Assembly (NCBI GenBank): GCA_041741535.1 | Contig: JBGSJV010000062.1 | Location: 1-64,000, forward strand | Direction: 5' to 3' | From: M30B19 sp041741535 | GTDB lineage: Bacteria > Planctomycetota > Planctomycetia > Pirellulales > Pirellulaceae | Length of the DNA stretch: 64,000 bases | Part shown: piece after piece, positions 9,525 to 17,456 of the stretch | Numbering within the stretch: position 1 is the stretch's first letter | Layout of the letters: each line of letters opens with the position of its first letter | Notes under the pieces: generated by a model | Database searches by the model: none | What the model saw: only the letters and a program-made list of their open reading frames with translations | Told to the model about the DNA's origin: nothing | Program-made: the position numbers and the translations under genes

Positions 9525-9590
9525 CTCTTGGTTCTTCGCCGCGTGGAAATAAACACGACGGCTTCCGAGCATCATGACCGGGCAAAAAGT

Positions 9591-9669
9591 GGTGGACGGG
9601 CTTCCGTCACAGAGAAAGTTTGCGGACACCTTTTTTCAGTTTGTCCGCCGACGGAAGCCCAACACCACC
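9591..9669. terminator. two-tier hairpin between convergent genes
   Basis: The outer arms pair GGTGG..GGGCTTCCGTC (9591-9608) with GACGGAAGCCC..CCACC (9650-9669). Inside, GCGGACA (9622-9628) pairs with TGTCCGC (9642-9648) around a loop containing TTTTTT. It lies between the 3' end of the small secreted-protein gene and the 3' end of dapA, so a bidirectional terminator fits. A structured small RNA is the alternative. Confidence 0.55.
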
Positions 9670-9781
9670 CCGTAAAGCGACCCAAACCTGGGTGTCCATG
9701 TGTGCGACGACAAACCACAAAACGGTTGGCACATTTTGCGTTCCGCACTATCCAAGAATCACTCAACCTTGAGCCACCAAC

Positions 9782-10681
9782 CTAGGCGACCAAGTCGACC
9801 AGCCCGTACTTCAACAGGGTCATTTGCAGGCGGCTGGTCTGAGCTTCGGTCAAAGGCGTCATGGGCAATCGCAAGTCACCGGTATCGCGGCCCAAGATTT
9901 TCATCGCCATCTTGATCGGGATCGGGTTTGTCGCCAACGACAACAAATCGCGACACAACGTAAACAGCTTGCGGTGCATTTGCTGAGCAAGTGCCCAATC
10001 GTCACGATTCACCGCGTTTACAAGTTTCAACAAATCGCCTGGCACAATATTGGCGACGACGCTAATCACGCCTTCACCTCCCACGCTCATTAGTGGCAAC
10101 GTCATGCTGTCGTCACCCGAGAGCACCGTAAGATTTGTCTCCAGCAGAATCTGACTGGCTTGATCCATTTGTCCAGTGGCTTCTTTAACCATCACGATAT
10201 TTTCGAGATCGGACAATCGAGCCATGGTTTCCGGTTCGATGTTCTTGGCTGCTCGGCCGGGAATGTTGTACACACACAAAGGAATGTCGCATTGCTCGGA
10301 TACGGCTTTGTAGTGCTGATAGAAACCTTCCTGCGTTGGTTTGTTGTAATAAGGAGCGACCAACAGAGCCGCGTCTGCTCCCTCTTTCGCCGCCCAACGA
10401 GTCAAACGAATGGCTTCCGCGGTGCTGTTCGACCCGGTACCGGCCATGACCAGACAACGACCAGCGACATGCTGCATGGTTTCCGTAATGACTTGTTCGT
10501 GTTCGTCATGACTGAGCGTTGGGCTCTCGCCCGTGGTCCCCACCGGCACGATAACCTGGACACCCGCATCGATTTGAAAATCGATCTGTTGTCGCAGGGT
10601 TTCGACGTCCACTCGACCGTCACGAAACGGAGTCACGATGGCAACACCAACACCAGCAAACCGAGAACCCTTGCGATTCAT
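9782..10681 (-). CDS. dapA: 4-hydroxy-tetrahydrodipicolinate synthase
   Basis: Condenses pyruvate with aspartate semialdehyde, the first committed step of diaminopimelate and lysine synthesis, in the cytoplasm. The 299 residues have the normal length and a complete (beta/alpha)8 aldolase pattern: VPVGTTGESPTLSHDEH for the substrate loop, VYNIPGRA for the catalytic tyrosine, and VKEATGQ for the Schiff-base lysine. The start MNRKGSRFAGV is the first ATG of the frame. The N-acetylneuraminate lyase/DHDPS family also contains other aldolases, but the GTTGE and IPGR motifs favour DapA. Confidence 0.92.
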   Translation of the reverse strand: MNRKGSRFAGVGVAIVTPFRDGRVDVETLRQQIDFQIDAGVQVIVPVGTTGESPTLSHDEHEQVITETMQHVAGRCLVMAGTGSNSTAEAIRLTRWAAKEGADAALLVAPYYNKPTQEGFYQHYKAVSEQCDIPLCVYNIPGRAAKNIEPETMARLSDLENIVMVKEATGQMDQASQILLETNLTVLSGDDSMTLPLMSVGGEGVISVVANIVPGDLLKLVNAVNRDDWALAQQMHRKLFTLCRDLLSLATNPIPIKMAMKILGRDTGDLRLPMTPLTEAQTSRLQMTLLKYGLVDLVA

Positions 10682-10994
10682 GTTCCTTGACCTCTTCCAA
10701 TCCTATCCGTGAGTTTCTCTTGACCTGTTTTTCTATCTGTCTAATCGTGCCAGCCGTGCTCGAGCGGCAATGTTCCATCGGCAGCTCCGAAGTTACGTCT
10801 GAATTCGTGCAAATTCCACGACCCCATTGTCTTCGCAGAGCGGTTAAGTTTTAGCCCATTCCCCCCGATCCGACAATCGCCCAAACCCGCGGGCGAAGTT
10901 GCCGACACGGGCGTACTGGAAATTTCCCGAACTTTTTCGCTAATAATGACAATGTTGCCTTCGCTTTGATTCTTGAACCACCCACTTCAGGCCA
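10682..10994. other. divergent intergenic region, dapA / ECF sigma
   Basis: About 310 bp between two divergent starts, so it should hold both promoters. I cannot assign -35/-10 boxes with confidence and see no conserved leader structure. Confidence 0.4.
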
Positions 10995-11573
10995 ATGATG
11001 AGTATCACGGACCGAGAATCAACGGCGGAGACCAACACCGGCGAGCCGAGGCTTGAGGCGGTCGAGGCGGTTTCGCGCGCCGTTATTGAATTTGAGGCGA
11101 GGCTACTGCGTTATGCCCAGTCGTGGGTCGGGCATTTGGAGTCGGCTCGCGATGTGGTGCAGGAAACCTTCCTGCAACTGCATCGACAAGCGCAAAACCA
11201 AATGCCGCCGACTTTGGCGGCGTGGTTGTTTACGGTCTGCCGCCACCGAGCGATCGATTCGTGCCGCCGCGAACGACGTGCAAATGCGCAAACCATCCAC
11301 GGGGCCCCCGAATTGGATGCCGCCCATGCGACCGTCGAATCGGAAGCCCCGGTCGAGAGCCTGATTCGTAACGAGAGTCACCAACAACTCCGCGACCAAT
11401 TGGCGGGCCTGACCGCCCCCCAACGCGAGGTCATGCGATTGCGATTTCAAAGTGGCCTCAGCTACCAAGAAATTTCGCAAGTCACCGGCATGACCGTCAA
11501 TCATGTTGGCGTCACGATCCACACCGCGATCCAAAACCTCCGCGAGCGAATGAACCTCGACCAACAAGATTAG
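10995..11573 (+). CDS. RNA polymerase ECF sigma factor
   Basis: 192 residues; the start is either the ATG at 10995 or the next ATG at 10998. Sigma region 2 is FEARLLRYAQSWVGHLESARDVVQETFLQLH, which binds core and melts the -10 element. Region 4 is LTAPQREVMRLRFQSGLSYQEIS followed by a helix-turn-helix that reads the -35. The linker contains an RRERRANAQ stretch. The downstream gene, 205 bp on, encodes a membrane protein with an anti-sigma-like cytoplasmic N-terminus, so the pair probably forms a sigma/anti-sigma switch sensing an envelope signal. Confidence 0.9.
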   Translation: MMSITDRESTAETNTGEPRLEAVEAVSRAVIEFEARLLRYAQSWVGHLESARDVVQETFLQLHRQAQNQMPPTLAAWLFTVCRHRAIDSCRRERRANAQTIHGAPELDAAHATVESEAPVESLIRNESHQQLRDQLAGLTAPQREVMRLRFQSGLSYQEISQVTGMTVNHVGVTIHTAIQNLRERMNLDQQD

Positions 11574-11639
11574 TTCGCAAATCGCGGCATACACAAGCAA
11601 CATTCACACCGAATTTGCAAGTACCGAAGTTAGAAACAG

Positions 11640-11772
11640 GTTTCAGGTTTCAGGTTTCAGGTGTGAAATTTGAAATTTGAAATCAAGAAAAAGTCGCCCC
11701 ACGCCTCGGCCTTTCGCCTCAACCCCACTCCCTCGCCGCTTTGGGGGAGAGGGGGCGGGGGTGAGGGGGTAA
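11640..11772. repeat. short tandem repeats and CCCTC/GAGGG inverted repeat
   Basis: 11640-11662 is a run of CAGGTTT units, and 11665-11682 a run of GAAATTT. Next comes an inverted repeat of the widespread CCCTCNCC...GGGGAGAGGGG type (about 11723-11770), also seen at 60592-60638. Its GAGGGGG end lies just before the ATG of the VIT/VWA gene and could serve as its ribosome binding site. Confidence 0.6.
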
Positions 11773-11778
11773 AACACC

Positions 11779-14700
11779 ATGTCCAAGAACATCCCCCAAC
11801 CCCCAAGCATTCCCATGTTCGATAAAAACGACCCCCGTCTAACCGCGTTTCTTTTAGGCGAACTCGAGGCGGAAGAAGCGGAACTTATTAAAGATGCGTT
11901 GCAGTCCAACCCGGAACTGCAAGCCGAACTGGACCAAATTCAGAAGGTCATTTCTCAAGTGCAGCTCGCGTTCCAAACCGAGTTACAAGCCACGCTTGGC
12001 ATGGAAGAAACGACCATCCTTCGTTCGGAAACCCCAAAAGCCATAGACCACCGCCACCATATTCAATGGCAACCCTGGGTCTTGGTCGCAACTGTATTGC
12101 TCTGCCTTGCCGGCATCGGCTATTGGATAAACACCCCGCCAACCGTTCAGTTGGGCGGCGCTAAGATACATTTGCCCGTGGACACATCAAAACTACGAGT
12201 AACTCCAAAAAGCGATTCCAATTCACTCGCACCAAGCGACAATTTGCCAACGTCAGATCCGGAGAACGTGAACCGAAACAACATCAACTCCCTTGAGTTC
12301 CGCCCTGACTTAGAATTGGGGAGCGTCGCACACGATCTCGAAAGGGATGCGCTCCACGAGATGATTCAACCGACGATTGAGCTTGATTCTTGGTCGGAAG
12401 AACCGGGAGAACTCCCAGAAAGTAAGCAAGGGGACTCTTCTCGTAGTCGCGGTGAATATGAACGAATGCAACTGTTTCGCGACGATCCTCCTCGAGACTT
12501 GGCAGACGACTCAAGTCAAGCGTTTGATGAACAGCCTGAGCAAACAGAAGTACCCCGAAAACCGATGCGAATTCTTCCTGACGTCGATCCAAAGCAAGCC
12601 GAAGAACTAATTCAGGAGCTATTCAAAGATCCACAAAACAAATCAAACAACGATCATCGGTCCCGTTCTCCAGGCGCACAAACGGATCGTCTCAAGGTCA
12701 CCGTCGATCCGACAACTGGAGCGCTCGTTGCCTCTCCCACCGCAGAGGAACTCACGAGATTCCAAGACTTGATTAGATCTTTGAAACCCCACGACGCCAT
12801 CGACGCGGCCTTGCCCGACCAACAACCAAACGACATCGAACTGCCGCGCACTTGGCGGCGAGTCAATGCCACTCCTAACACAACTCGTTTGATGGTGGGA
12901 CAAGATGATGAATTGAAGCTCCATGGCACACAAGTCCAGATCCACGTCGACGGCTTTCGTGCTCGAGTGGTCATGGACACTTTCTATTACAACGATCGCA
13001 ATCAAGCATTAGAGGGTACATTCAAACTACGTTTGCCCGATGACGCATCCCTGTTCTACTTGGCTTTCGGCGATAGTGTTCACGACTTTTCCAAGGATCC
13101 CAACAACGAAAAAGAACTGCTCAAGGCCATGCAATCCCAGTACGTATCGCTGGAACCCAACGCCATAGGGACTGCGCGAGACGGCACTTGGCAGAATGTC
13201 AAAGAAGCCCGAATGGTCACCCGAGAGAAGGCGGCGTACGCGTACAACGAAACCGTGCGGCGCCGAGTCGATCCGGCCTTGGCGGAGTGGGCAGGTGCGG
13301 GTGTCTTTCAAGCTCGTGTTTTTCCGCTGCAACCCAACCGCATGCATCGCATCGTCGTGGGCTACGACGTCAACTTACAACCCTCCGCCAACGGCTTGGG
13401 GCTACACTTCGATCTGCCATCGGACTCGGGCTTTACCCAAGTGGAAATGTCGGTCGACTCTTCAGCTGCCGATTCGGTTCAAGTTACTCCCAAGTGCGTG
13501 CCGGTGACTCGCAACGGAAGACTCGTTTACTTCTGGAGCAAGCCGGAAGGTGAAACGATTGAACTAAATCGAATGCATCGCGGACCAAGCTTATTGGTGT
13601 CGCCGTCTCCATCGCCTGCAACGCCCGCCAGTGAAGCGAAGCCGTACTTCGCCGCTCAGTTCTCGCCGGAGCTGCCGAAATCGGAAGCAAGCACCAGTCG
13701 CCGCGCCGTATTTCTCTTGGACACGTCGCTCAGCAGCAATCCGGATAAGTTCAATGTATGGTTGAAGCTGTTGGAGCAAACATTGACGCAAAACCGAGAC
13801 TCGATCGACTCCTTCGCGGTGCTCTTGTTTAGCGTCGATCAGTATTATTGGCGCGAGCAGTTTTCGCCGAACACTGCCGAACAGGTTCAACAGCTCATGA
13901 ACGATTGCCAACAAATTGTCTTGGAAGGAGCCACGGACCTGCACGCCGCCGCACGGAAGCTCAATCAAACGACTTGGCTGCAAGACGGAGGCGCTCGGCC
14001 GGATGTCTTTTTGCTCTCAGACGGAGCGGTCACCTGGGGCGAAGCATCCGCTCCGATGATCCGAGCAGAATTTGCGACCGCAAACATTGGTGGCCTCGTT
14101 GCGTATCAAACCGGCATGAGTGGGACCGAAGTCCAAACCTTGCGGTATCTGGCCAATTCGTTTGGAGGTGCCGTGTTTGGTGTCGCCAGTGAAAGTGAGA
14201 TCACTCAGGCGTCCATCGCTCATCGTAGCCGCCCATGGCAGATTGTATCGCTGAACTTGCCGGGAGCCTCGGACATGTTAACCGCAGGTCGCATCGAGTG
14301 GTTGTATCCCGGGCAAGCATTGATCGTCGCCGGTCGAGGCGAACCGAAGGGTGCCCTGACGATGGAAGTCCAACAAGGTGAGACGCGGCAGACTTTGCAC
14401 GTCCATTTTGAACCTGAACAAACGATTGTGTCGGACCTGTCTCGTCGAGTCTATGGTCAGATCGCCGTCACACAACTGGAGTCGCTCGGGTCTGTGGCCA
14501 CGGATGTCTCGGCCGCTTATGCGCGACATTATCGAGTCGCAGGAGACACGTGTTCGTTGGTCATGTTGGAATCCGAAGCCGATTACCAACGTTTCGATAT
14601 CCGGCCCGAGGATGATTGGCTCTTGATTCAAACGCAATCAGCCAGTTCGCTAATCGATCGAACGATCGCCACTGGTCGTGACTTGCTCTTGGACTCAAAG

Positions 14701-15699
14701 GCTCGGTTTGTCAAATGGGTAACTCAGCTGGAGTCGGCTTCTGGACTTGGTTTCAAGCTTCCACCGGCTCTCAAATTGGCGCTGGACCAGATCCAAGTCC
14801 CCGAAGTCGCCATGCCACTCCATTGCCAGACGCGCACGTTCACCAGCGTTCCCGAAGAATACATGGCCACATTGATGAAGGAAGAATTGGGCTACGATCA
14901 AATCGAAACGGAAGCAGAACGCCGTGCGAAACTGCATCGCGACGATGCGGTCAAAGTTTGGAGCAGTTTGGTCGAGCGACACTCGGGCGATGCCGAAGTT
15001 CTACGCGATGTCGCGTGGTCGTTGCTGGAATTGGACCGAGCGGACCACGCATACGGCTTGCTTCAACGGGTCGCTCGGCTTCGTCCGTTTGAAGGGGCGA
15101 TCTATTCCGCCATCGCCGACGCCTTGCAACAAGCGCGACACGCGGACTTGTCGCTGGTGTACTACGAAATTGCATTGAATGCGCGGTTCGAACGAGCGGG
15201 AGATGATTTTCGTCGTATTGTTGCGATCGATTTTGAACGACTGTTGCAGTCAATCGTGGCGGGGGAACTCCCGAGTGCGTTGCAGGACTACGCGGCCGCT
15301 CGTTTGGAATCTCTTCGTCGCGACTTCCCGGACCGACCAGAGTTGGTGGTCACCATGTTTTGGAATACCGATCGTACTGATGTGGATTTGCACGTAGCCG
15401 AACCTACCGAGGAAGTTTGCAACTACCAGCGGCGTCAAACGAGGATCGGCGGGCAGATCACCAGCGACATCACGACCGGCTACGGTCCCGAAATGTATTG
15501 GCTACCAAAGGCTGCCGCAGGGAATTATCGTGTCGAAGCGCATTATTTTCGTAACGACGCAAATCGCACATCGCTGGCGTGCCGAGTCCTTGTCGCGGTG
15601 GTTCAACGCGACGACTCGGGAAAGCGAACCCGATCCGTGCACGTTGTTCGCTTGAATGCGAAAGACGACAAGCGGGCGATCACGACGGTCCATCGGTAA
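11779..15699 (+). CDS. membrane-anchored anti-sigma / VIT / von Willebrand A protein
   Basis: 1306 residues. The cytoplasmic N-terminus (MFDKNDPRLTAFLLGELEAEEAELIKDAL) resembles the short helical anti-sigma domain of planctomycete ECF partners; no zinc HXXXCXXC motif is seen. One membrane helix follows at about 100-122 (WVLVATVLLCLAGIGYWI). Then come an acidic, Ser/Asp/Glu-rich linker, a VIT (inter-alpha-trypsin) domain at about 380-500 (GTQVQIHVDGFRARVVMDTF), and a VWA domain from about 640 with an intact DxSxS metal site (DTSLS). A helical tetratricopeptide-like stretch (about 1080-1160) and a C-terminal domain with DVDLHVAEPTEEVC follow. The extracytoplasmic VIT/VWA part likely binds protein ligands and signals through the upstream ECF factor. 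Translation may also begin at 11815. Confidence 0.85.
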   Translation: MSKNIPQPPSIPMFDKNDPRLTAFLLGELEAEEAELIKDALQSNPELQAELDQIQKVISQVQLAFQTELQATLGMEETTILRSETPKAIDHRHHIQWQPWVLVATVLLCLAGIGYWINTPPTVQLGGAKIHLPVDTSKLRVTPKSDSNSLAPSDNLPTSDPENVNRNNINSLEFRPDLELGSVAHDLERDALHEMIQPTIELDSWSEEPGELPESKQGDSSRSRGEYERMQLFRDDPPRDLADDSSQAFDEQPEQTEVPRKPMRILPDVDPKQAEELIQELFKDPQNKSNNDHRSRSPGAQTDRLKVTVDPTTGALVASPTAEELTRFQDLIRSLKPHDAIDAALPDQQPNDIELPRTWRRVNATPNTTRLMVGQDDELKLHGTQVQIHVDGFRARVVMDTFYYNDRNQALEGTFKLRLPDDASLFYLAFGDSVHDFSKDPNNEKELLKAMQSQYVSLEPNAIGTARDGTWQNVKEARMVTREKAAYAYNETVRRRVDPALAEWAGAGVFQARVFPLQPNRMHRIVVGYDVNLQPSANGLGLHFDLPSDSGFTQVEMSVDSSAADSVQVTPKCVPVTRNGRLVYFWSKPEGETIELNRMHRGPSLLVSPSPSPATPASEAKPYFAAQFSPELPKSEASTSRRAVFLLDTSLSSNPDKFNVWLKLLEQTLTQNRDSIDSFAVLLFSVDQYYWREQFSPNTAEQVQQLMNDCQQIVLEGATDLHAAARKLNQTTWLQDGGARPDVFLLSDGAVTWGEASAPMIRAEFATANIGGLVAYQTGMSGTEVQTLRYLANSFGGAVFGVASESEITQASIAHRSRPWQIVSLNLPGASDMLTAGRIEWLYPGQALIVAGRGEPKGALTMEVQQGETRQTLHVHFEPEQTIVSDLSRRVYGQIAVTQLESLGSVATDVSAAYARHYRVAGDTCSLVMLESEADYQRFDIRPEDDWLLIQTQSASSLIDRTIATGRDLLLDSKARFVKWVTQLESASGLGFKLPPALKLALDQIQVPEVAMPLHCQTRTFTSVPEEYMATLMKEELGYDQIETEAERRAKLHRDDAVKVWSSLVERHSGDAEVLRDVAWSLLELDRADHAYGLLQRVARLRPFEGAIYSAIADALQQARHADLSLVYYEIALNARFERAGDDFRRIVAIDFERLLQSIVAGELPSALQDYAAARLESLRRDFPDRPELVVTMFWNTDRTDVDLHVAEPTEEVCNYQRRQTRIGGQITSDITTGYGPEMYWLPKAAAGNYRVEAHYFRNDANRTSLACRVLVAVVQRDDSGKRTRSVHVVRLNAKDDKRAITTVHR

Positions 15700-15786
15700 G
15701 GAAACGAGCAAGATCGCCAGCCAAAAACTGAGTTGCATTCGCTACTTGGTGTCCATCATGATTCGTGGGAATTCCCCCCTAACCCC

Positions 15787-15949
15787 TACGCCTTGAAGGA
15801 TTTCCTAACGCGAAAACAGGCCCGAATGGGCCGAAACAACCCTAGCCGGTGTGCGCGAGCCACCGGTTAGCTCAGTCTCTCGACCAGAAAAGGCCTGAAA
15901 GGCCGACACAATGTCGATGGACTGGCAGGCAAAAATCCTTCACGGCGTA
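15787..15949. repeat. 163-bp multi-hairpin repeat, unit A
   Basis: The ends are inverted repeats of 17 bp with one mismatch: TACGCCTTGAAGGATTT at 15787 and AAATCCTTCACGGCGTA at 15933. Inside are three hairpins: GGCCCGAATGGGCC, AGCCGGTG..CACCGGTT around a TGCGCGAGC loop, and AGGCCTGAAAGGCC. Unit B (15969-16131) has the same length and order, with other versions at 22043-22120 and 36974-37107. Confidence 0.85.
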
Positions 15950-15968
15950 GCCCTAACCCCCAACCCCC

Positions 15969-16131
15969 AACGCTGTGAAGCATTTTTTCTGTTCAAAACA
16001 GGCCCGAATGGGCCGAAACAGCCTCTGCCGGTGTGCGCGAGCCACCGGTTAGCGTGACATCTCATCCAGAAAAGGCCTGAAAGGCCGACACAAGTGCTGA
16101 GCATACACATTCAAAAATGCTTCACAGCGTT
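15969..16131. repeat. 163-bp multi-hairpin repeat, unit B
   Basis: The 19-bp ends (AACGCTGTGAAGCATTTTT at 15969, its complement at 16113-16131) match perfectly. The core carries the same three hairpins as unit A, but the end sequences differ, which implies compensatory change in the arms. Both units sit between the VIT/VWA gene and the sirtuin gene. Confidence 0.88.
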
Positions 16132-16181
16132 GCGGAGAGGGCCAGCCCCCATTTTGGACGAAGCGAAGGAAAGATCTGTCG

Positions 16182-16874
16182 ATGCGCAAGAAATTAGTGG
16201 TCCTGACCGGAGCAGGAATCAGTGCCGAGAGCGGCATCCCGACCTTTCGTGGTAGTGATGGCCTGTGGGAAGGACATCGGGTCGAAGATGTCGCGTCGCC
16301 CGCCGGTTGGCGAAAGAACCCAGGCCATGTCTTGGAGTTTTACAATCAAAGACGCCGAAAGGCCTTAGAGGTCCAGCCAAACGAAGGCCATCGACACTTG
16401 GTTGCGTTGGAACAAGACTTCGACGTCACGATCATCACGCAAAACATCGATACGCTGCACGAACAAGCCGGCTCAAGCCGCGTGATTCACTTGCATGGGC
16501 TGATCACGCAGTCACGGAGCACGATCGACCCGTCGTTGATTTACGAAATCGAAGGTTGGGAATTGAAGTTGGGCGATCGCTGTGAAAAAGGCTCGCAGCT
16601 CCGCCCCAATATTGTCTGGTTTGGCGAAGCCGTTCCGATGATCGATACAGCCGTCGAAATCACAGAAACCGCCGATCTGTTTGTCGTGGTCGGCACCTCG
16701 CTGCTGGTCTATCCCGCGGCCGGATTGATCCACGTTCCGGCAGCTTCCGTGCCGAAATATATCGTGGATCCTCAGGTCCCGGATACGTCGGGCATCCCCA
16801 ATATCACGGCGATTCCAGAAATCGCCAGTCAAGGTCTGAAGCAATTACGAACTTTGCTCGGGTGTGTCATCTAA
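16182..16874 (+). CDS. cobB: Sir2-family NAD-dependent protein deacylase lacking the zinc cysteines
   Basis: 230 residues. The NAD-binding and catalytic motifs are complete: VLTGAGISAESGIPTFRG at the N-terminus, TQNIDTLHEQAG, IHLHG with the catalytic histidine, IVWFGEAVP, and VVGTSLLVYPAAG. Sirtuins remove acetyl or other acyl groups from lysines, using NAD, in the cytoplasm. The usual four zinc cysteines between HLHG and the RPNIVWFGE segment are absent; only one Cys (GDRCEKG) occurs there. Similar short, zinc-less class III-like sirtuins are known in other bacteria. The TAA stop lies in the end of a dispersed element, so transcription runs directly into it. Confidence 0.9.
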   Translation: MRKKLVVLTGAGISAESGIPTFRGSDGLWEGHRVEDVASPAGWRKNPGHVLEFYNQRRRKALEVQPNEGHRHLVALEQDFDVTIITQNIDTLHEQAGSSRVIHLHGLITQSRSTIDPSLIYEIEGWELKLGDRCEKGSQLRPNIVWFGEAVPMIDTAVEITETADLFVVVGTSLLVYPAAGLIHVPAASVPKYIVDPQVPDTSGIPNITAIPEIASQGLKQLRTLLGCVI

Positions 16875-17244
16875 GGAATCGCCTTGAAATAAGTTCCCGA
16901 TATGGGAGAGTCCGACCTTCGTTAATCCCAGGACCCATTTCGTCACATCTGCCGAGACATCCAATCGCCGGAGCCGCCGACTGGTCGGAGTGGCAGTGCG
17001 ACAAACTGCGAGCGTTTGGTAATTCCCACGGATGACAAAGCCGAACTGCGGATGAACAGCCGGCTGACACTTCCTTGAGCGGCTGTCCTTGTCCCACCGA
17101 AATTGTCGAGCTTCCGAGATGAAATTTTGTCGGTCTTGATTTCGAAATCGCATGCCGCGAAGGTATTCATCCGCAGATCGACCTTGCCATCCGTGGGAAG
17201 TCCGTCAGTCTTTAAAGTGATCGCCTTGGGTTCCCACTCGGCTA
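16872..17244 (-). repeat. dispersed intergenic element, copy 2 (full length)
   Basis: Read on the minus strand it begins TAGCCGAGTGGGAACC (17244) and ends CTTAG, whose complement contains the sirtuin TAA stop. An internal inverted repeat pairs about 17166-17199 with 17023-17056, 30 of 34 positions matching. The left third aligns with copy 3 in one reading frame (DGLPTDG..DL.MN.FAAC.FE.KT), with many differences at third codon positions. Confidence 0.88.
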
Positions 17245-17456
17245 CAACAAATAGTCGAATGAAATATGGAAACTAAAAAAGCTTCCAGCGATTGCCTACG
17301 CGAGAAAGGAGTGCCGACAGTGGCTGAGTACGAGTAGGAAAATACTGTCCATTTGCGACCTTTGTCGCGCGGAAGTACCGGCGATCCGCGAGAGGTGTCC
17401 TCATTTATTTTAAGAAACGCGAGCCGCGGGATTGTGTGCTTCTGATCCAGAATTAT

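Noticed and set aside
9733..9750. Second sigma-54-like box (TGGCACATTTTGC)
   Set aside because: The GG-to-GC distance is two bases too short.
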